NCBI RefSeq assembly: GCF_900046455.1
Contig: NZ_FCOT01000009.1
Span: 1 to 64,000 of the forward strand
Origin: Cellulomonas timonensis
Lineage (GTDB): Bacteria > Actinomycetota > Actinomycetes > Actinomycetales > Cellulomonadaceae
Reading direction: 5' to 3'
DNA: 64,000 nucleotides
Shown piece by piece: positions 16,201-26,913 of the stretch. The translations under genes and the position numbers were made by a program. How positions within the stretch are numbered: the stretch's first letter is position 1; each line of letters opens with the position of its first letter. Under the pieces are notes generated by a model. The model saw nothing but the letters and a program-made list of their open reading frames with translations, had not been told where the DNA came from and ran no database searches.

Positions 16201-17829
16201 GTGAACGACGCGACTGACACCCCCGGCGGCGACCCCGCGCTCCTTGACGCGCTGCGCCACGATGTGGGCGCCGCCCGGTACACCGTGGACGGGGTCGAGG
16301 GGCTGCTGGGCCCGGTGGCCTCTGCGGCGCTGCACCGTGAGGAGGCGCTGCCCGCGCTCCGGGCCACTGCCGGCCGCGCGGATGCCTGCTCGACGCTCAT
16401 GCGCCTCTTCGTGCTCGGCGTGGACGTGCCCCGTTCGCAGGCGGAGCGGGCGCTGGGCACGCTGACGGTTGACGGGGCCCGGCGCCTCGGCTTGGTGGAC
16501 GCGGCAGGAGCAGGGCCGGACGACGGCGTCCGCGCACGCGTGGACCTGCGCCCGTACGAGGCCGTCGACGGCCTGGACGACGACGCGCCGCGCGACGGCG
16601 GCCCGGGAACGGCGGGCGCCGTGGACTGGTGGATCGCCTCCGACCTGGGCGAGCTCGCCACCGGCGCCGCGCTGCGCACCGACCACGTCCTGGGGGTGGG
16701 TGGGGCCTCCACGACGCTCGCGCAGGTCACCGTGCGCGGCCCCCGTGGACGCGTGCTCGACCTGGGCGCCGGCTGCGGCATCCAGGCGCTGCACGCCAGC
16801 CGGCACGCGCGGCATGTGGTCGGCACCGACATCTCCCGCCGGGCGCTCGCCTTCGCCCGGTTCAACGCGAGCCTCGCCGGGCTGGGGGAGGATCGCCTCG
16901 AGCTCCGTCACGGGTCCATGCTCGAACCAGTGCAGGGACCCGACGAGCCGCTGTTCGCCCTGGTCGTGTCCAACCCGCCGTTCGTGATCACCCCGCGCCG
17001 CCCGCTCGCCCCACAGCCCGGCGCGGACGGCGGCGCCGTGCCGCTCTACGAGTACCGCGACGGAGGCCGCACCGGCGACGCCATCGTGCGCGACCTCATC
17101 ACGGGCGTCGGCTCCGTGCTGGCCCCCGGCGGCGTCGCGCAGCTCCTGGGCAACTGGGAGGTGCGGCGCGGCGAGCAGTGGCATGAGCGCGTGGGCCGGT
17201 GGCTCGACGAGTCCGGCCTGGACGGCTGGGTGGTGCAGCGCGAGCTGCAGGACCCGGCGCAGTACGCCGAGACGTGGATCCGCGACGGCGGCACCACCCC
17301 GGACCGCGACCGTGCGGCGTGGAACGAGCGGTACGGCGCCTGGCTCGACGACTTCGCCTCCCGCGACGTCGAGGCCATCGGCTTCGGGATCGTCACGCTG
17401 CGCCGCCCCGAGCGCGGCGCGCCCACACTGCGCCGCCTCGAGGAGGTCACCGGGACGGTGCGCCAGCCGCTCGGCCCGTGGATCGAGTCGAGCCTCGCCG
17501 CCCACGACTGGCTCGCGGCCCGTGACGACGCCGCCCTGGCCCGCGAGCGCGTCGTCGTCGCCGGCGACGTCACCGAGGAGCGGTACCTCCCGCCCGGCGA
17601 CGCCGACCCGTCGATCGTCCTGCCGCGGCAGGGCGGGGGCCTGGGCCGGACCGTCCGCACCGGCACCGCGCTGGCCGGGCTCGTGGGCGCCTGCGACGGC
17701 GATCTGAGCCTCGGGCAGATCGTGGGGGCGCTGGCCGCCCTGCTCGAGGTCCCGGCCGCGGGGGTCGCCGCCGACGTGTTGCCCGGCGTGCGAGGGCTCG
17801 TGCGGGACGGGCTCCTGCTGCCGGCCTGA
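16201..17829 (+). CDS. class I SAM methyltransferase with NPP motif (DUF7059-like N-terminus)
   Basis: 542 aa. The N-terminal ~160 residues form a helical domain unique to this actinobacterial group. The middle part is a Rossmann methyltransferase: VLDLGAGCGIQALHA (SAM loop), VGTDISRRAL (acidic loop) and the N-methyltransferase motif VVSNPPFVI. A ~220-residue C-terminal domain follows. NPPF suggests methylation of an amide or exocyclic amine, as in HemK/PrmC and RsmC relatives; the target is unknown. GTG start at 16201 with GGGAGG upstream. Confidence 0.88.
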   Translation: MNDATDTPGGDPALLDALRHDVGAARYTVDGVEGLLGPVASAALHREEALPALRATAGRADACSTLMRLFVLGVDVPRSQAERALGTLTVDGARRLGLVDAAGAGPDDGVRARVDLRPYEAVDGLDDDAPRDGGPGTAGAVDWWIASDLGELATGAALRTDHVLGVGGASTTLAQVTVRGPRGRVLDLGAGCGIQALHASRHARHVVGTDISRRALAFARFNASLAGLGEDRLELRHGSMLEPVQGPDEPLFALVVSNPPFVITPRRPLAPQPGADGGAVPLYEYRDGGRTGDAIVRDLITGVGSVLAPGGVAQLLGNWEVRRGEQWHERVGRWLDESGLDGWVVQRELQDPAQYAETWIRDGGTTPDRDRAAWNERYGAWLDDFASRDVEAIGFGIVTLRRPERGAPTLRRLEEVTGTVRQPLGPWIESSLAAHDWLAARDDAALARERVVVAGDVTEERYLPPGDADPSIVLPRQGGGLGRTVRTGTALAGLVGACDGDLSLGQIVGALAALLEVPAAGVAADVLPGVRGLVRDGLLLPA

Positions 17830-18021
17830 TCCGGTTGGGACTCGCAGGCCAGGAGCGGGGGGAGGACTCTCAGGCGGGGCACAGGCCCTGCCGGGCGCCC
17901 ATCCAGGCGACGGCGTGACGATCGATGCGCGGACCAGCCCAGGCGGGTGGTCGCCGCCGGCCGCTCCAGGCTTGGCCGCGTCGCGAGATGAGTCGTCGCA
18001 CGTCCCCTGAGAGGAAGCACC
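17830..18021. other. intergenic stretch, no recognised feature
   Basis: No ORF with coding character and no strong hairpin was seen between the methyltransferase stop and the small ORF. GAGAGGAAG, a plausible ribosome site, ends just before 18022. Together with the doubtful ORF that follows, about 520 bases here lack a firmly identified gene. Confidence 0.5.
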
Positions 18022-18303
18022 ATGGAGAGCACCCCGAGCCCGGGGATCCCGCAGACGCCTCTGACCCCGCAGACCCCGCATGCCTCGCAGGCCGCGGCTT
18101 CGACACCGGCGCCGACCGACCGCAGCCGGACCCGCCGCATCCTCATCGCTGTCGGTGGCGCGCGGTGGGGCGGCTCCGAGGGCGGCGACAGCGAGGACTG
18201 GCAGCGCCACGCCCCCGGCCAGCAGCGCGGTGGCCAGGACCAGGACGATGGCGGCTCGACTGACAACTCGACCGAAGGCTCGATCGACGCCACGAGCGTG
18301 TAG
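18022..18303 (+). CDS. small Pro/Thr-rich ORF of doubtful integrity
   Basis: 93 aa, preceded by GAGAGGAAG at good spacing. Residues 1-35 are Pro/Thr/Ala-rich (PQTPLTPQTPHASQ). Then comes DRSRTRRILIAVGGA, the kind of basic stretch that normally leads into a membrane helix. Instead the frame continues as a polar Gly/Gln/Asp stretch. Read on the opposite strand, codon for codon, that stretch gives a strongly hydrophobic helix (AAIVLVLATALLAGGVALPV). Either a short real protein with a polar tail, or a gene damaged by a small inversion. No family recognised. Confidence 0.35.
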   Translation: MESTPSPGIPQTPLTPQTPHASQAAASTPAPTDRSRTRRILIAVGGARWGGSEGGDSEDWQRHAPGQQRGGQDQDDGGSTDNSTEGSIDATSV

Positions 18304-18350
18304 TCGAGAGTCCCTTGCACGGCGGCCGCCGCGCGGCCAGTGTTCGTCGT

Positions 18351-19133
18351 ATGACGGAGACGGGTCAGCGCGGCGGGCCAGGGCTCCCGGCTTCCGGGCC
18401 AGCGGTGCGGGCGACCGACCTGCGGGTGGTCCGCGGTGGCCGCCGGGGGACGGTGGCGCTCGACGGTGTGAGCCTGACGGTGCCCTCCGGCGCGCTCGTC
18501 GGGGTGCTCGGCCCCAGCGGCAGCGGCAAGTCGACTCTGCTGCGCGCCGTCGTCGGGGTGCAGGTGGTCACGTCGGGCTCGATCGAGGTGCTGGGGCGCC
18601 CGGCGGGCAGCGCGGAACTGCGCCGTCGCCTCGGCTACGTCACGCAGGCGCCGAGCGTGTACGGCGACCTGACGGTGCGGCGGAACCTGCGGTACCTCGG
18701 CGCCGTGGTGGGCGCCCCGGCCAGTGACGTGGACAGGGTGCTGGCGGAGGTGGGCTTGGTCGACTGCGCGCACCGCCGGGTCGACACGCTCTCCGGCGGT
18801 CAGCACTCGCGGGTGTCGCTCGCGGCGGCGCTGCTCGGCACGCCCGAGCTGCTGGTGTTGGACGAGCCCACCGTCGGGCTGGACCCGGTGCTGCGGCGGG
18901 ACTTGTGGGACCTGTTCGGGCGGTTGCGCGAGCGGGGCACGACGCTGCTGGTGTCGAGCCATGTGATGGACGAGGCCACCCGGTGCGACCGCCTGCTGCT
19001 GCTCCGGAACGGCCAGGTCATCGCCGACGACACCCTGCCCGGCCTGCTGGCCCGCACCGGCGCGAGCGACGCGGACGCCGCCTTCCTGGCGCTGGTCGAG
19101 GACCAGCCCTCGAACGGCCGGGGCGCGCGATGA
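18351..19133 (+). CDS. ABC-2 type exporter ATP-binding protein
   Basis: 260 aa. Walker A GPSGSGKST, Q-loop YVTQAPSVYG, signature TLSGGQHSRVSLA, Walker B LLVLDEPTVGLDP and switch His in SSHVMDEA. This is the DrrA/CcmA-like subclass that pairs with ABC-2 permeases for drugs, lipids or polymers. ATG 18351 is the family-consistent start; no clear Shine-Dalgarno precedes it. The stop overlaps the permease ATG (ATGA). Confidence 0.92.
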   Translation: MTETGQRGGPGLPASGPAVRATDLRVVRGGRRGTVALDGVSLTVPSGALVGVLGPSGSGKSTLLRAVVGVQVVTSGSIEVLGRPAGSAELRRRLGYVTQAPSVYGDLTVRRNLRYLGAVVGAPASDVDRVLAEVGLVDCAHRRVDTLSGGQHSRVSLAAALLGTPELLVLDEPTVGLDPVLRRDLWDLFGRLRERGTTLLVSSHVMDEATRCDRLLLLRNGQVIADDTLPGLLARTGASDADAAFLALVEDQPSNGRGAR

Positions 19134-19861
19134 GCGCGGCGCTGACTTTCGCGACCGCGCGCCGGGTGCTGGGCCAGGTGCGCGGCGACCCGCGCACCCT
19201 CGCCCTGGTGATCGTGTTGCCCTGTCTGCTGCTGTGGCTGGTCGCGTGGATGTTCGAGGGCACGGACGTGCTCGACCAGTTCGGGCCGTTGCTGCTGGGG
19301 TTGTTCCCGCTGATCGTGATGTTCCTGGTCACGAGCGTCGCGACGCTGCGGGAGCGGACCTCGGGGACCCTGGAGCGGTTGATGGCCTCGCCGATCGGGC
19401 GCGGCGACCTCATCGGCGGCTACGCGCTCGGCTTCGGCCTGCTCGCTGTGGTGCAGGGCCTGGTGCTCACCGGGGTCGCCGTCGGGCTGCTCGGCATGGA
19501 GGTCGCCGGGCCGCTGTGGGTGGTGATGCTGGTGGCGGTGCTGGACGCGGTGCTCGGCTCCACCCTGGGGCTGGCCGCGTCCGCGCTGGCCCGCACCGAG
19601 TTCCAGGCCGTGCAGCTCATGCCGTTGTTCGTCTTCCCGCAGCTCATCACGTGCGGTTTGCTCATGCCGCGCGACCAGATGCCCGCAGTGCTCGAGGCGG
19701 TCTCCCGGGTGCTGCCGCTGACCTACGGCGTGGACGCGTTGCAGCGGTTGGCGGCGGGGGAGGGCTTCGCCGACGTGCGCGGCGACGTGCTGGTGATCGC
19801 GGGGTTCATCGTGGCGGCGGTCGTGGTGGGCGCGACGACGTTGCACCGTCGGACCCCGTAG
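19130..19861 (+). CDS. ABC-2 type permease
   Basis: 243 aa, six predicted membrane helices. It has the ABC-2 hallmarks RERTSGTLERLMASPIGRGDLI (the coupling segment after helix 2) and a late LPLTYGVDALQRL segment before the last helix. Together with the ATPase it makes an exporter of unknown substrate. A hairpin 4 nt downstream ends the unit. No regulator gene is adjacent apart from the doubtful small ORF. Confidence 0.9.
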   Translation: MSAALTFATARRVLGQVRGDPRTLALVIVLPCLLLWLVAWMFEGTDVLDQFGPLLLGLFPLIVMFLVTSVATLRERTSGTLERLMASPIGRGDLIGGYALGFGLLAVVQGLVLTGVAVGLLGMEVAGPLWVVMLVAVLDAVLGSTLGLAASALARTEFQAVQLMPLFVFPQLITCGLLMPRDQMPAVLEAVSRVLPLTYGVDALQRLAAGEGFADVRGDVLVIAGFIVAAVVVGATTLHRRTP

Positions 19862-19864
19862 CGA

Positions 19865-19903
19865 GCACGCGCCGTGGGTCGCGGGACGGCCCACGACGCG
19901 TGC
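19865..19903. terminator. bidirectional hairpin between ABC-2 permease and katE
   Basis: GCACGCGCCGTGGG (19865-19878) pairs with CCCACGACGCGTGC (19890-19903), 13 of 14 positions, loop 11 nt. It lies between converging genes. No long U-tract on either strand. Confidence 0.65.
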
Positions 19904-19930
19904 CCTGCCTGGGTGAGTGGCGCAGGCGGA

Positions 19931-22138
<2,208 letters not shown>

Positions 22139-22363
22139 CGCAGGCTCCTCGGGTCGGGCGCGGCTCAACACGCCGTGCACGAGGAGCCGCACGGAAGTGT
22201 CTTCACTCTCAGGCGTGGCTGGTAGGCCCGCAACCGGGCTCCCGGTCGCCGCCGTGGGCCGAGGCGGCGCCGTGCGCCGTGCGCGGCGTGGGACTCGTGG
22301 ATGGCTACGCTCGTCGGGTGGCGCCAGTCGGCGGGCACGCGGTGAGCAGCACGGAGGCTGACG

Positions 22364-23203
22364 ATGTCGGACGGGACGACGGGCGCGCAGCGTCCGCAGG
22401 TGGCGGTGCTCGGCGGCGGGGTGATGGGCGAGACGATCGTCTCGGCGCTGCTCCAGGCCGGGTGGGCTCCTGAGGACGTCGACGTGACCGAGCGCTCGGC
22501 GCTGCGGGCCAACGAGCTCTCCGAGCGGCATGGCGTGCGGTCATGCGACTCGAACGCCAAGGTCGCGCGCAGCGCCGATGTGCTGGTCGTGGCGGTCAAG
22601 CCGAATGTGGTCGGCGACGTGCTGGACGAGGTGGCCCCGGTGCTGCGCCCCGGCACGCTGGTGGTGACGATCGCCGCGGGCCTGCCGATCAGCTTCTACG
22701 AGCAGCGGCTGCCCGAGGGCACGGCTGTGGTGCGGGTCATGCCCAACACCCCGGCGGTGGTGGGTCGCGGCGTGAGCGCGATCTCCGCGGGGACGCATGC
22801 CGACGCGGACGACCTGGCCCTGGTGCGGCGGATCCTGTCCGCCACGGGCATCGTGGTCGAGGCGCCCGAGAAGGACCTCGACGCCGTCACCGCGATCTCC
22901 GGCTCGGGCCCGGCGTACGCGTTCTACCTGATCGACGCGATGGCCGAGGCGGGCGTGCTGCTGGGCTTGTCGCGGGACCTCGCGACGACCCTCGCGGTGG
23001 GCACCGTGCAGGGCGCGGCGACTCTCGCGCAGCAGGGCGGCGAGCACCCGGCCATCCTGCGGGAGCGGGTCTCGTCCCCGGGCGGGACGACTGTCGCGGC
23101 AGTGCGCGAGCTGGACGCGCATGGGGTGCGGGCCGCTGTGGTGGCCGCTGCCGAGGCCGCGCGGGACCGCTCGCGCGAGCTCGGCGCCGAGTACGCGGGC
23201 TAG
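22364..23203 (+). CDS. proC: pyrroline-5-carboxylate reductase
   Basis: 279 aa, the usual length. Last step of proline synthesis: NAD(P)H-dependent reduction of pyrroline-5-carboxylate. N-terminal Rossmann motif VAVLGGGVMGE, VVAVKPNVV, then the C-terminal dimerisation domain with the family signature AISGSGPAYAFYLIDAM and SPGGTTVAAVREL. The stop is 7 nt before the LacI start. In Mycobacterium proC is followed by an Rv0500A-type HTH gene and bS22; here those two lie 31 kb downstream. Confidence 0.96.
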   Translation: MSDGTTGAQRPQVAVLGGGVMGETIVSALLQAGWAPEDVDVTERSALRANELSERHGVRSCDSNAKVARSADVLVVAVKPNVVGDVLDEVAPVLRPGTLVVTIAAGLPISFYEQRLPEGTAVVRVMPNTPAVVGRGVSAISAGTHADADDLALVRRILSATGIVVEAPEKDLDAVTAISGSGPAYAFYLIDAMAEAGVLLGLSRDLATTLAVGTVQGAATLAQQGGEHPAILRERVSSPGGTTVAAVRELDAHGVRAAVVAAAEAARDRSRELGAEYAG

Positions 23204-23210
23204 CCGCCCG

Positions 23211-24302
23211 ATGTCACCGGATCCCCTGCCTCCAGCGTCGTCGGGCAGCACGTCGTCCTCCGGGCACTCCGCCGCGCGCCGCCGCCCTCCGGCGATGAGC
23301 GACGTCGCGGAGGTCGCCGGCGTCTCGCACCAGACCGTGTCGCGGGTGCTCAACGACCACCCGAGCGTGCGCCCGGAGACCCGCGAGCGAGTCCTGGCGG
23401 CGATCAGCGAGCTGGGTTACCGCCGGAACAGCGCCGCGCGGGCGCTGGTGACGCGCCGCTCGGGCACGATCGGCGTGGTGACGACCGGCTCGTTGCTGTA
23501 CGGGCCGACGAGCACGCTGGTGGGGCTGGAGGAGGCGGCGCGCGACGCGGGCTACTTCGTCAGCGTGGCGACGATCAGCGGATTCGACGCGGCCACGATG
23601 CACAGCGCCCTGGAGCACTTCATGGGCCAGGGGGTGGAGGGCATCGTCATCATCGCCCCGCAGGTCGAGGTGATGCAGGCGGTGGAGGAGTTCGACGCGC
23701 CGGTTCCGGTGGTGATGATCAGCTCGGGCGACCAGCCGGAGGCGGTGCGCTTGCACACGGTCTCGGTGGACCAGTTCGACGGGGCGCGCCAGGCCACGCG
23801 GCACCTGTTGGCGGCGGGTCGCGGGGATGTGGCGCATGTGGCGGGCCCCCAGGACTGGTTCGACGCGCAGGACCGGCTGGCGGGCTGGCGGGCGGAGTGC
23901 GCGGCGGCCGGGGTCGCGGCGCCGGACCCGATCGAGGCGGACTGGACGGCCGAGCGCGGGTACGCGGTGGGCCGGGAGATGGTGCGCGAGGGCGCCCCGT
24001 CGGCGGTGTTCGCGGCGAACGACCAGCTCGCGCTGGGTCTGCTGCGTGCGTTCTGGGAGGGCGGCCTGCGGCTGCCGCAGGATGTGGCGGTGGCGGGCTT
24101 CGACGACGTGACGGGCTCGGCGTTCTTCGTGCCGCCGCTGACCACCGTGCGGCAGGACTTCGCGGCGTTGGGGCGGCTGACCATCGAGGCGTTGACGGCG
24201 GCGCTCGAGGGCCGTTCGGTGACTCGGCACACGCTGCCGGCGCAGTTGGTGGTGCGGGCCAGCTCGTGGCAGCCGGACCTGGCGGGCAGTGCCCCCGGCT
24301 GA
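23211..24302 (+). CDS. LacI-family regulator of the arabinose genes
   Basis: 363 aa. HTH: MSDVAEVAGVSHQTVSRVLNDHP, followed by the hinge GYRRNSAARALV; then a periplasmic-binding-protein-like ligand domain ending PLTTVRQDFAALGRL, as in LacI/GalR repressors. The first ~28 residues before the HTH are an unusual Ser/Pro/Arg-rich extension; the true start may be the internal ATG of MSDVAEV. It lies directly upstream of araBDA on the same strand with a palindromic operator in between, so it is the likely arabinose repressor. Confidence 0.9.
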   Translation: MSPDPLPPASSGSTSSSGHSAARRRPPAMSDVAEVAGVSHQTVSRVLNDHPSVRPETRERVLAAISELGYRRNSAARALVTRRSGTIGVVTTGSLLYGPTSTLVGLEEAARDAGYFVSVATISGFDAATMHSALEHFMGQGVEGIVIIAPQVEVMQAVEEFDAPVPVVMISSGDQPEAVRLHTVSVDQFDGARQATRHLLAAGRGDVAHVAGPQDWFDAQDRLAGWRAECAAAGVAAPDPIEADWTAERGYAVGREMVREGAPSAVFAANDQLALGLLRAFWEGGLRLPQDVAVAGFDDVTGSAFFVPPLTTVRQDFAALGRLTIEALTAALEGRSVTRHTLPAQLVVRASSWQPDLAGSAPG

Positions 24303-24314
24303 CCTGCGGGGCCC

Positions 24315-24345
24315 TTGACGGGAACCGGGATGTTAGCGTTAACAT
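24315..24345 (+). promoter_or_regulatory. araB promoter with LacI-type operator
   Basis: TTGACG (24315-24320) and TAACAT (24340-24345) form a -35/-10 pair with 19-nt spacing. ATGTTAGCGTTAACAT (24330-24345) is a near-perfect palindrome centred on CG and covers the -10. A copy differing at one of 16 positions precedes ytfQ (34627-34642). Confidence 0.75.
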
Positions 24346-24457
24346 GGCCTCGGCCGCCGGCGTCCGCTGGTGGCCACGATGCCCGGCGGACGCCAGCGGC
24401 TTTCCACGTGGAAGACCCGGTCCCCAGGCGACGAAGCTCGACGGACAGGACAGCGAC

Positions 24458-26179
24458 ATGACGGTGGACCCGCAGCGAGCCCTCGTGGTGGGCGTGGACT
24501 ACGGAACCCTCTCGGGCCGTGCAGTGGTCGTGCGCGTGCACGACGGCGCCGAGCTCGGCTCAGGAGTGCACGCGTACCCCCACGCGGTCATGGACCAGGA
24601 GCTGACGGCCGGCCCCGCCGCCGCTGCCGGAACCCCTGTGGCGCTCGCGCCCGAGTGGGCCCTGCAGGTCCCCGCCGACTACGTCGACGTGCTCAAGACG
24701 GCAGTCCCCGCGGCCCTCGCCGCCGCCCAGGCCGAGCACGGCATCGACGTCAACGACGTGATCGGGATCGGCACCGACTTCACCGCCTGCACCATGGTCC
24801 CCACCACGGCCGACGGCACCCCGCTGTGCGAGCTCCCGGCCTTCGCGGACCGCCCCCACGCCTACGTGAAGCTGTGGAAGCACCACGCCGCGCAGTCCCA
24901 CGCCGACCGCATCAACGCCCTCGCCCACGAGCGCGGCGAGGCCTGGATCAACCGCTACGGCGGCCTCATCTCCTCCGAGTGGGAATTCGCCAAGGGCCTG
25001 CAGCTCCTCGAGGAGGACCGCGAGGTCTACGACGCGATGGAGCACTGGGTCGAGGCCGCGGACTGGATCGTCTGGCAGCTCGGCGGCAGCTACGTGCGCA
25101 ACGCCTGCACCGCGGGCTACAAGGGCATCTACCAGGACGGCGAGTACCCGAGCACGGACTTCCTCGCCGCGCTGAACCCCGAGTTCACCGGCTTCGTCTC
25201 CGAGAAGCTCGAGCACGAGATCGGCCAGCTCGGCGCCTCCGCCGGCACGCTCACCGCCGAGGCGGCTGCCTGGACCGGCCTGCCCGAGGGCATCGCCGTC
25301 GCCGTCGGCAACGTCGACGCGCACGTCACGGCCCCGGCTGCGAACGCCGTCGAGCCCGGCCAGATGGTCGCGATCATGGGCACCTCGACGTGCCACGTGA
25401 TGAACGGCGACGAGCTGCACGAGGTCCCCGGCATGTGCGGCGCCGTGGATGGCGGCATCGTCGACGGGCTGTGGGGCTACGAGGCCGGCCAGAGCGGCGT
25501 CGGCGACATCTTCGGCTGGTTCGTCGACAACGGCGTGCCCCCGGCCTACGTCTCGGCCGCCGCCGAGCGCGGGCTGTCCGTGCACCAGTACCTCACCGAG
25601 CTCGCCGCCGAGCAGCAGATCGGCGAGCACGGCCTGGTGGCCCTCGACTGGCACTCGGGCAACCGCTCGGTGCTGGTGGACCACGAGCTGTCCGGCATCG
25701 TCGTCGGGCAGACCCTCGCCACCAAGCCCGAGGACACCTACCGCGCGCTGCTCGAGGCCACGGCCTTCGGCACCCGCACCATCGTCGAGGCGTTCACCTC
25801 CTCCGGTGTCCCAGTCACCGAGCTCGTCGTGGCGGGCGGCCTGCTCAAGAACGCGCTGCTCATGCAGATCTACGCCGACGTGACGCGTCTGCCGCTCAGC
25901 ACCATCGCCTCCGACCAGGGCCCCGCGCTCGGCTCCGCGATCCACGCGGCCGTCGCCGCTGGCGCGTATGCGGATGTGCGCACCGCCGCCAAGTCGATGG
26001 GCAAGCGCACCGTCGCGGCGTACACGCCGATCGAGGAGAACGCGCAGCGCTACGACGCGCTGTTCGCCGAGTACACGCTGCTGCACGACTACTTCGGCCG
26101 TGGGGCCAACGAGGTCATGCACCGGCTCAAGGGCATCCGCCGCGAGGCGCGCGCGGACCGTCTGGGGGCCGACGCGTGA
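24458..26179 (+). CDS. araB: ribulokinase
   Basis: 573 aa, FGGY kinase. Phosphorylates L-ribulose to L-ribulose-5-phosphate. Features: ALVVGVDYGTLSGRAVVV (nucleotide-binding opening with the AraB-typical TLSGR), GIGTDFTACTMVP, EWEFAKGLQLL, the FGGY block MGTSTCHVMN and VVAGGLLKNALLMQIYAD. ATG 24458 matches the family start; an in-frame ATG at 24343 would overlap the operator and promoter. Its stop overlaps the GTG of araD. Confidence 0.96.
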   Translation: MTVDPQRALVVGVDYGTLSGRAVVVRVHDGAELGSGVHAYPHAVMDQELTAGPAAAAGTPVALAPEWALQVPADYVDVLKTAVPAALAAAQAEHGIDVNDVIGIGTDFTACTMVPTTADGTPLCELPAFADRPHAYVKLWKHHAAQSHADRINALAHERGEAWINRYGGLISSEWEFAKGLQLLEEDREVYDAMEHWVEAADWIVWQLGGSYVRNACTAGYKGIYQDGEYPSTDFLAALNPEFTGFVSEKLEHEIGQLGASAGTLTAEAAAWTGLPEGIAVAVGNVDAHVTAPAANAVEPGQMVAIMGTSTCHVMNGDELHEVPGMCGAVDGGIVDGLWGYEAGQSGVGDIFGWFVDNGVPPAYVSAAAERGLSVHQYLTELAAEQQIGEHGLVALDWHSGNRSVLVDHELSGIVVGQTLATKPEDTYRALLEATAFGTRTIVEAFTSSGVPVTELVVAGGLLKNALLMQIYADVTRLPLSTIASDQGPALGSAIHAAVAAGAYADVRTAAKSMGKRTVAAYTPIEENAQRYDALFAEYTLLHDYFGRGANEVMHRLKGIRREARADRLGADA

Positions 26180-26862
26180 GCGGCCTGACGACGTTCTCCG
26201 CCGAGGTCCAGGCCGAGGTCGCGCGGGTCCGCGAGGTCGTCTCGGCGCTGCACGCCGAGCTGCCCCGCTGGGGCCTCGTCGTGTGGACCGCGGGCAACGT
26301 CTCCCAGCGGGTGGCCGGCGCGGACCTGTTCGTCATCAAGCCCTCGGGCGTGACATACGACGAGCTCACTCCCGAGTCGATGGTCGTGTGCGACCTCGAC
26401 GGGAACCTCGTGGACGGCGACCGCTCGCCGTCCTCGGACACCGCGGCGCACGCCTACGTGTACCGGAACATGCCCGAGGTCGGCGGCGTGGTGCACACGC
26501 ACTCGACCTACGCCACGGCGTGGGCCGCGCGCGCCGAGCCGGTGCCGTGCGTGCTGACGATGATGGCCGACGAGTTCGGCGGGGACATCCCCATCGGACC
26601 GTTCGCGCTGATCGGGGACGACTCGATCGGCCAGGGCATCGTCGAGACGCTCAAGGGCTCCCGCAGCCCGGCCGTGCTGATGCGCAACCATGGCCCGTTC
26701 ACCATCGGCAAGGACGCGAAGGCCGCCGTGAAGGCGGCGGTCATGGTCGAGGAGGTGGCCCGCACGGTGCACATCTCGCGCCAGCTCGGCGAGCCGCTGC
26801 CCATCGCCCAGGAGCACGTCGACTCGCTGTACGACAGGTACCAGAACGTCTACGGGCGCTGA
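26176..26862 (+). CDS. araD: L-ribulose-5-phosphate 4-epimerase
   Basis: 228 aa, class II aldolase fold. Converts L-ribulose-5-phosphate to D-xylulose-5-phosphate, entering the pentose phosphate pathway. Zinc-binding HTHS (in VVHTHSTYAT) plus the later His in MRNHGPFTIG; phosphate-site residues in WTAGNVSQR and KPSGVTYDEL. GTG start at 26176, overlapping the araB stop (GTGA), so translation is coupled. Confidence 0.95.
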   Translation: MSGLTTFSAEVQAEVARVREVVSALHAELPRWGLVVWTAGNVSQRVAGADLFVIKPSGVTYDELTPESMVVCDLDGNLVDGDRSPSSDTAAHAYVYRNMPEVGGVVHTHSTYATAWAARAEPVPCVLTMMADEFGGDIPIGPFALIGDDSIGQGIVETLKGSRSPAVLMRNHGPFTIGKDAKAAVKAAVMVEEVARTVHISRQLGEPLPIAQEHVDSLYDRYQNVYGR

Positions 26863-26913
26863 GCCCCGCACCACCCAGCTCGACCCCGCACCACGAGACC
26901 CAGGAGCATCCGC

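Noticed and set aside
15148-18210. 1020-aa minus-strand ORF across hppA, the EEP gene and the methyltransferase
   Set aside because: Shadow ORF spanning three well-supported plus-strand genes; its only feature of interest, the start inside a hydrophobic stretch, is discussed under the 18022 ORF.
24343-24457. N-terminal extension or leader peptide of araB
   Set aside because: In-frame ATG lies within the operator/-10 region and the encoded residues do not resemble AraB.
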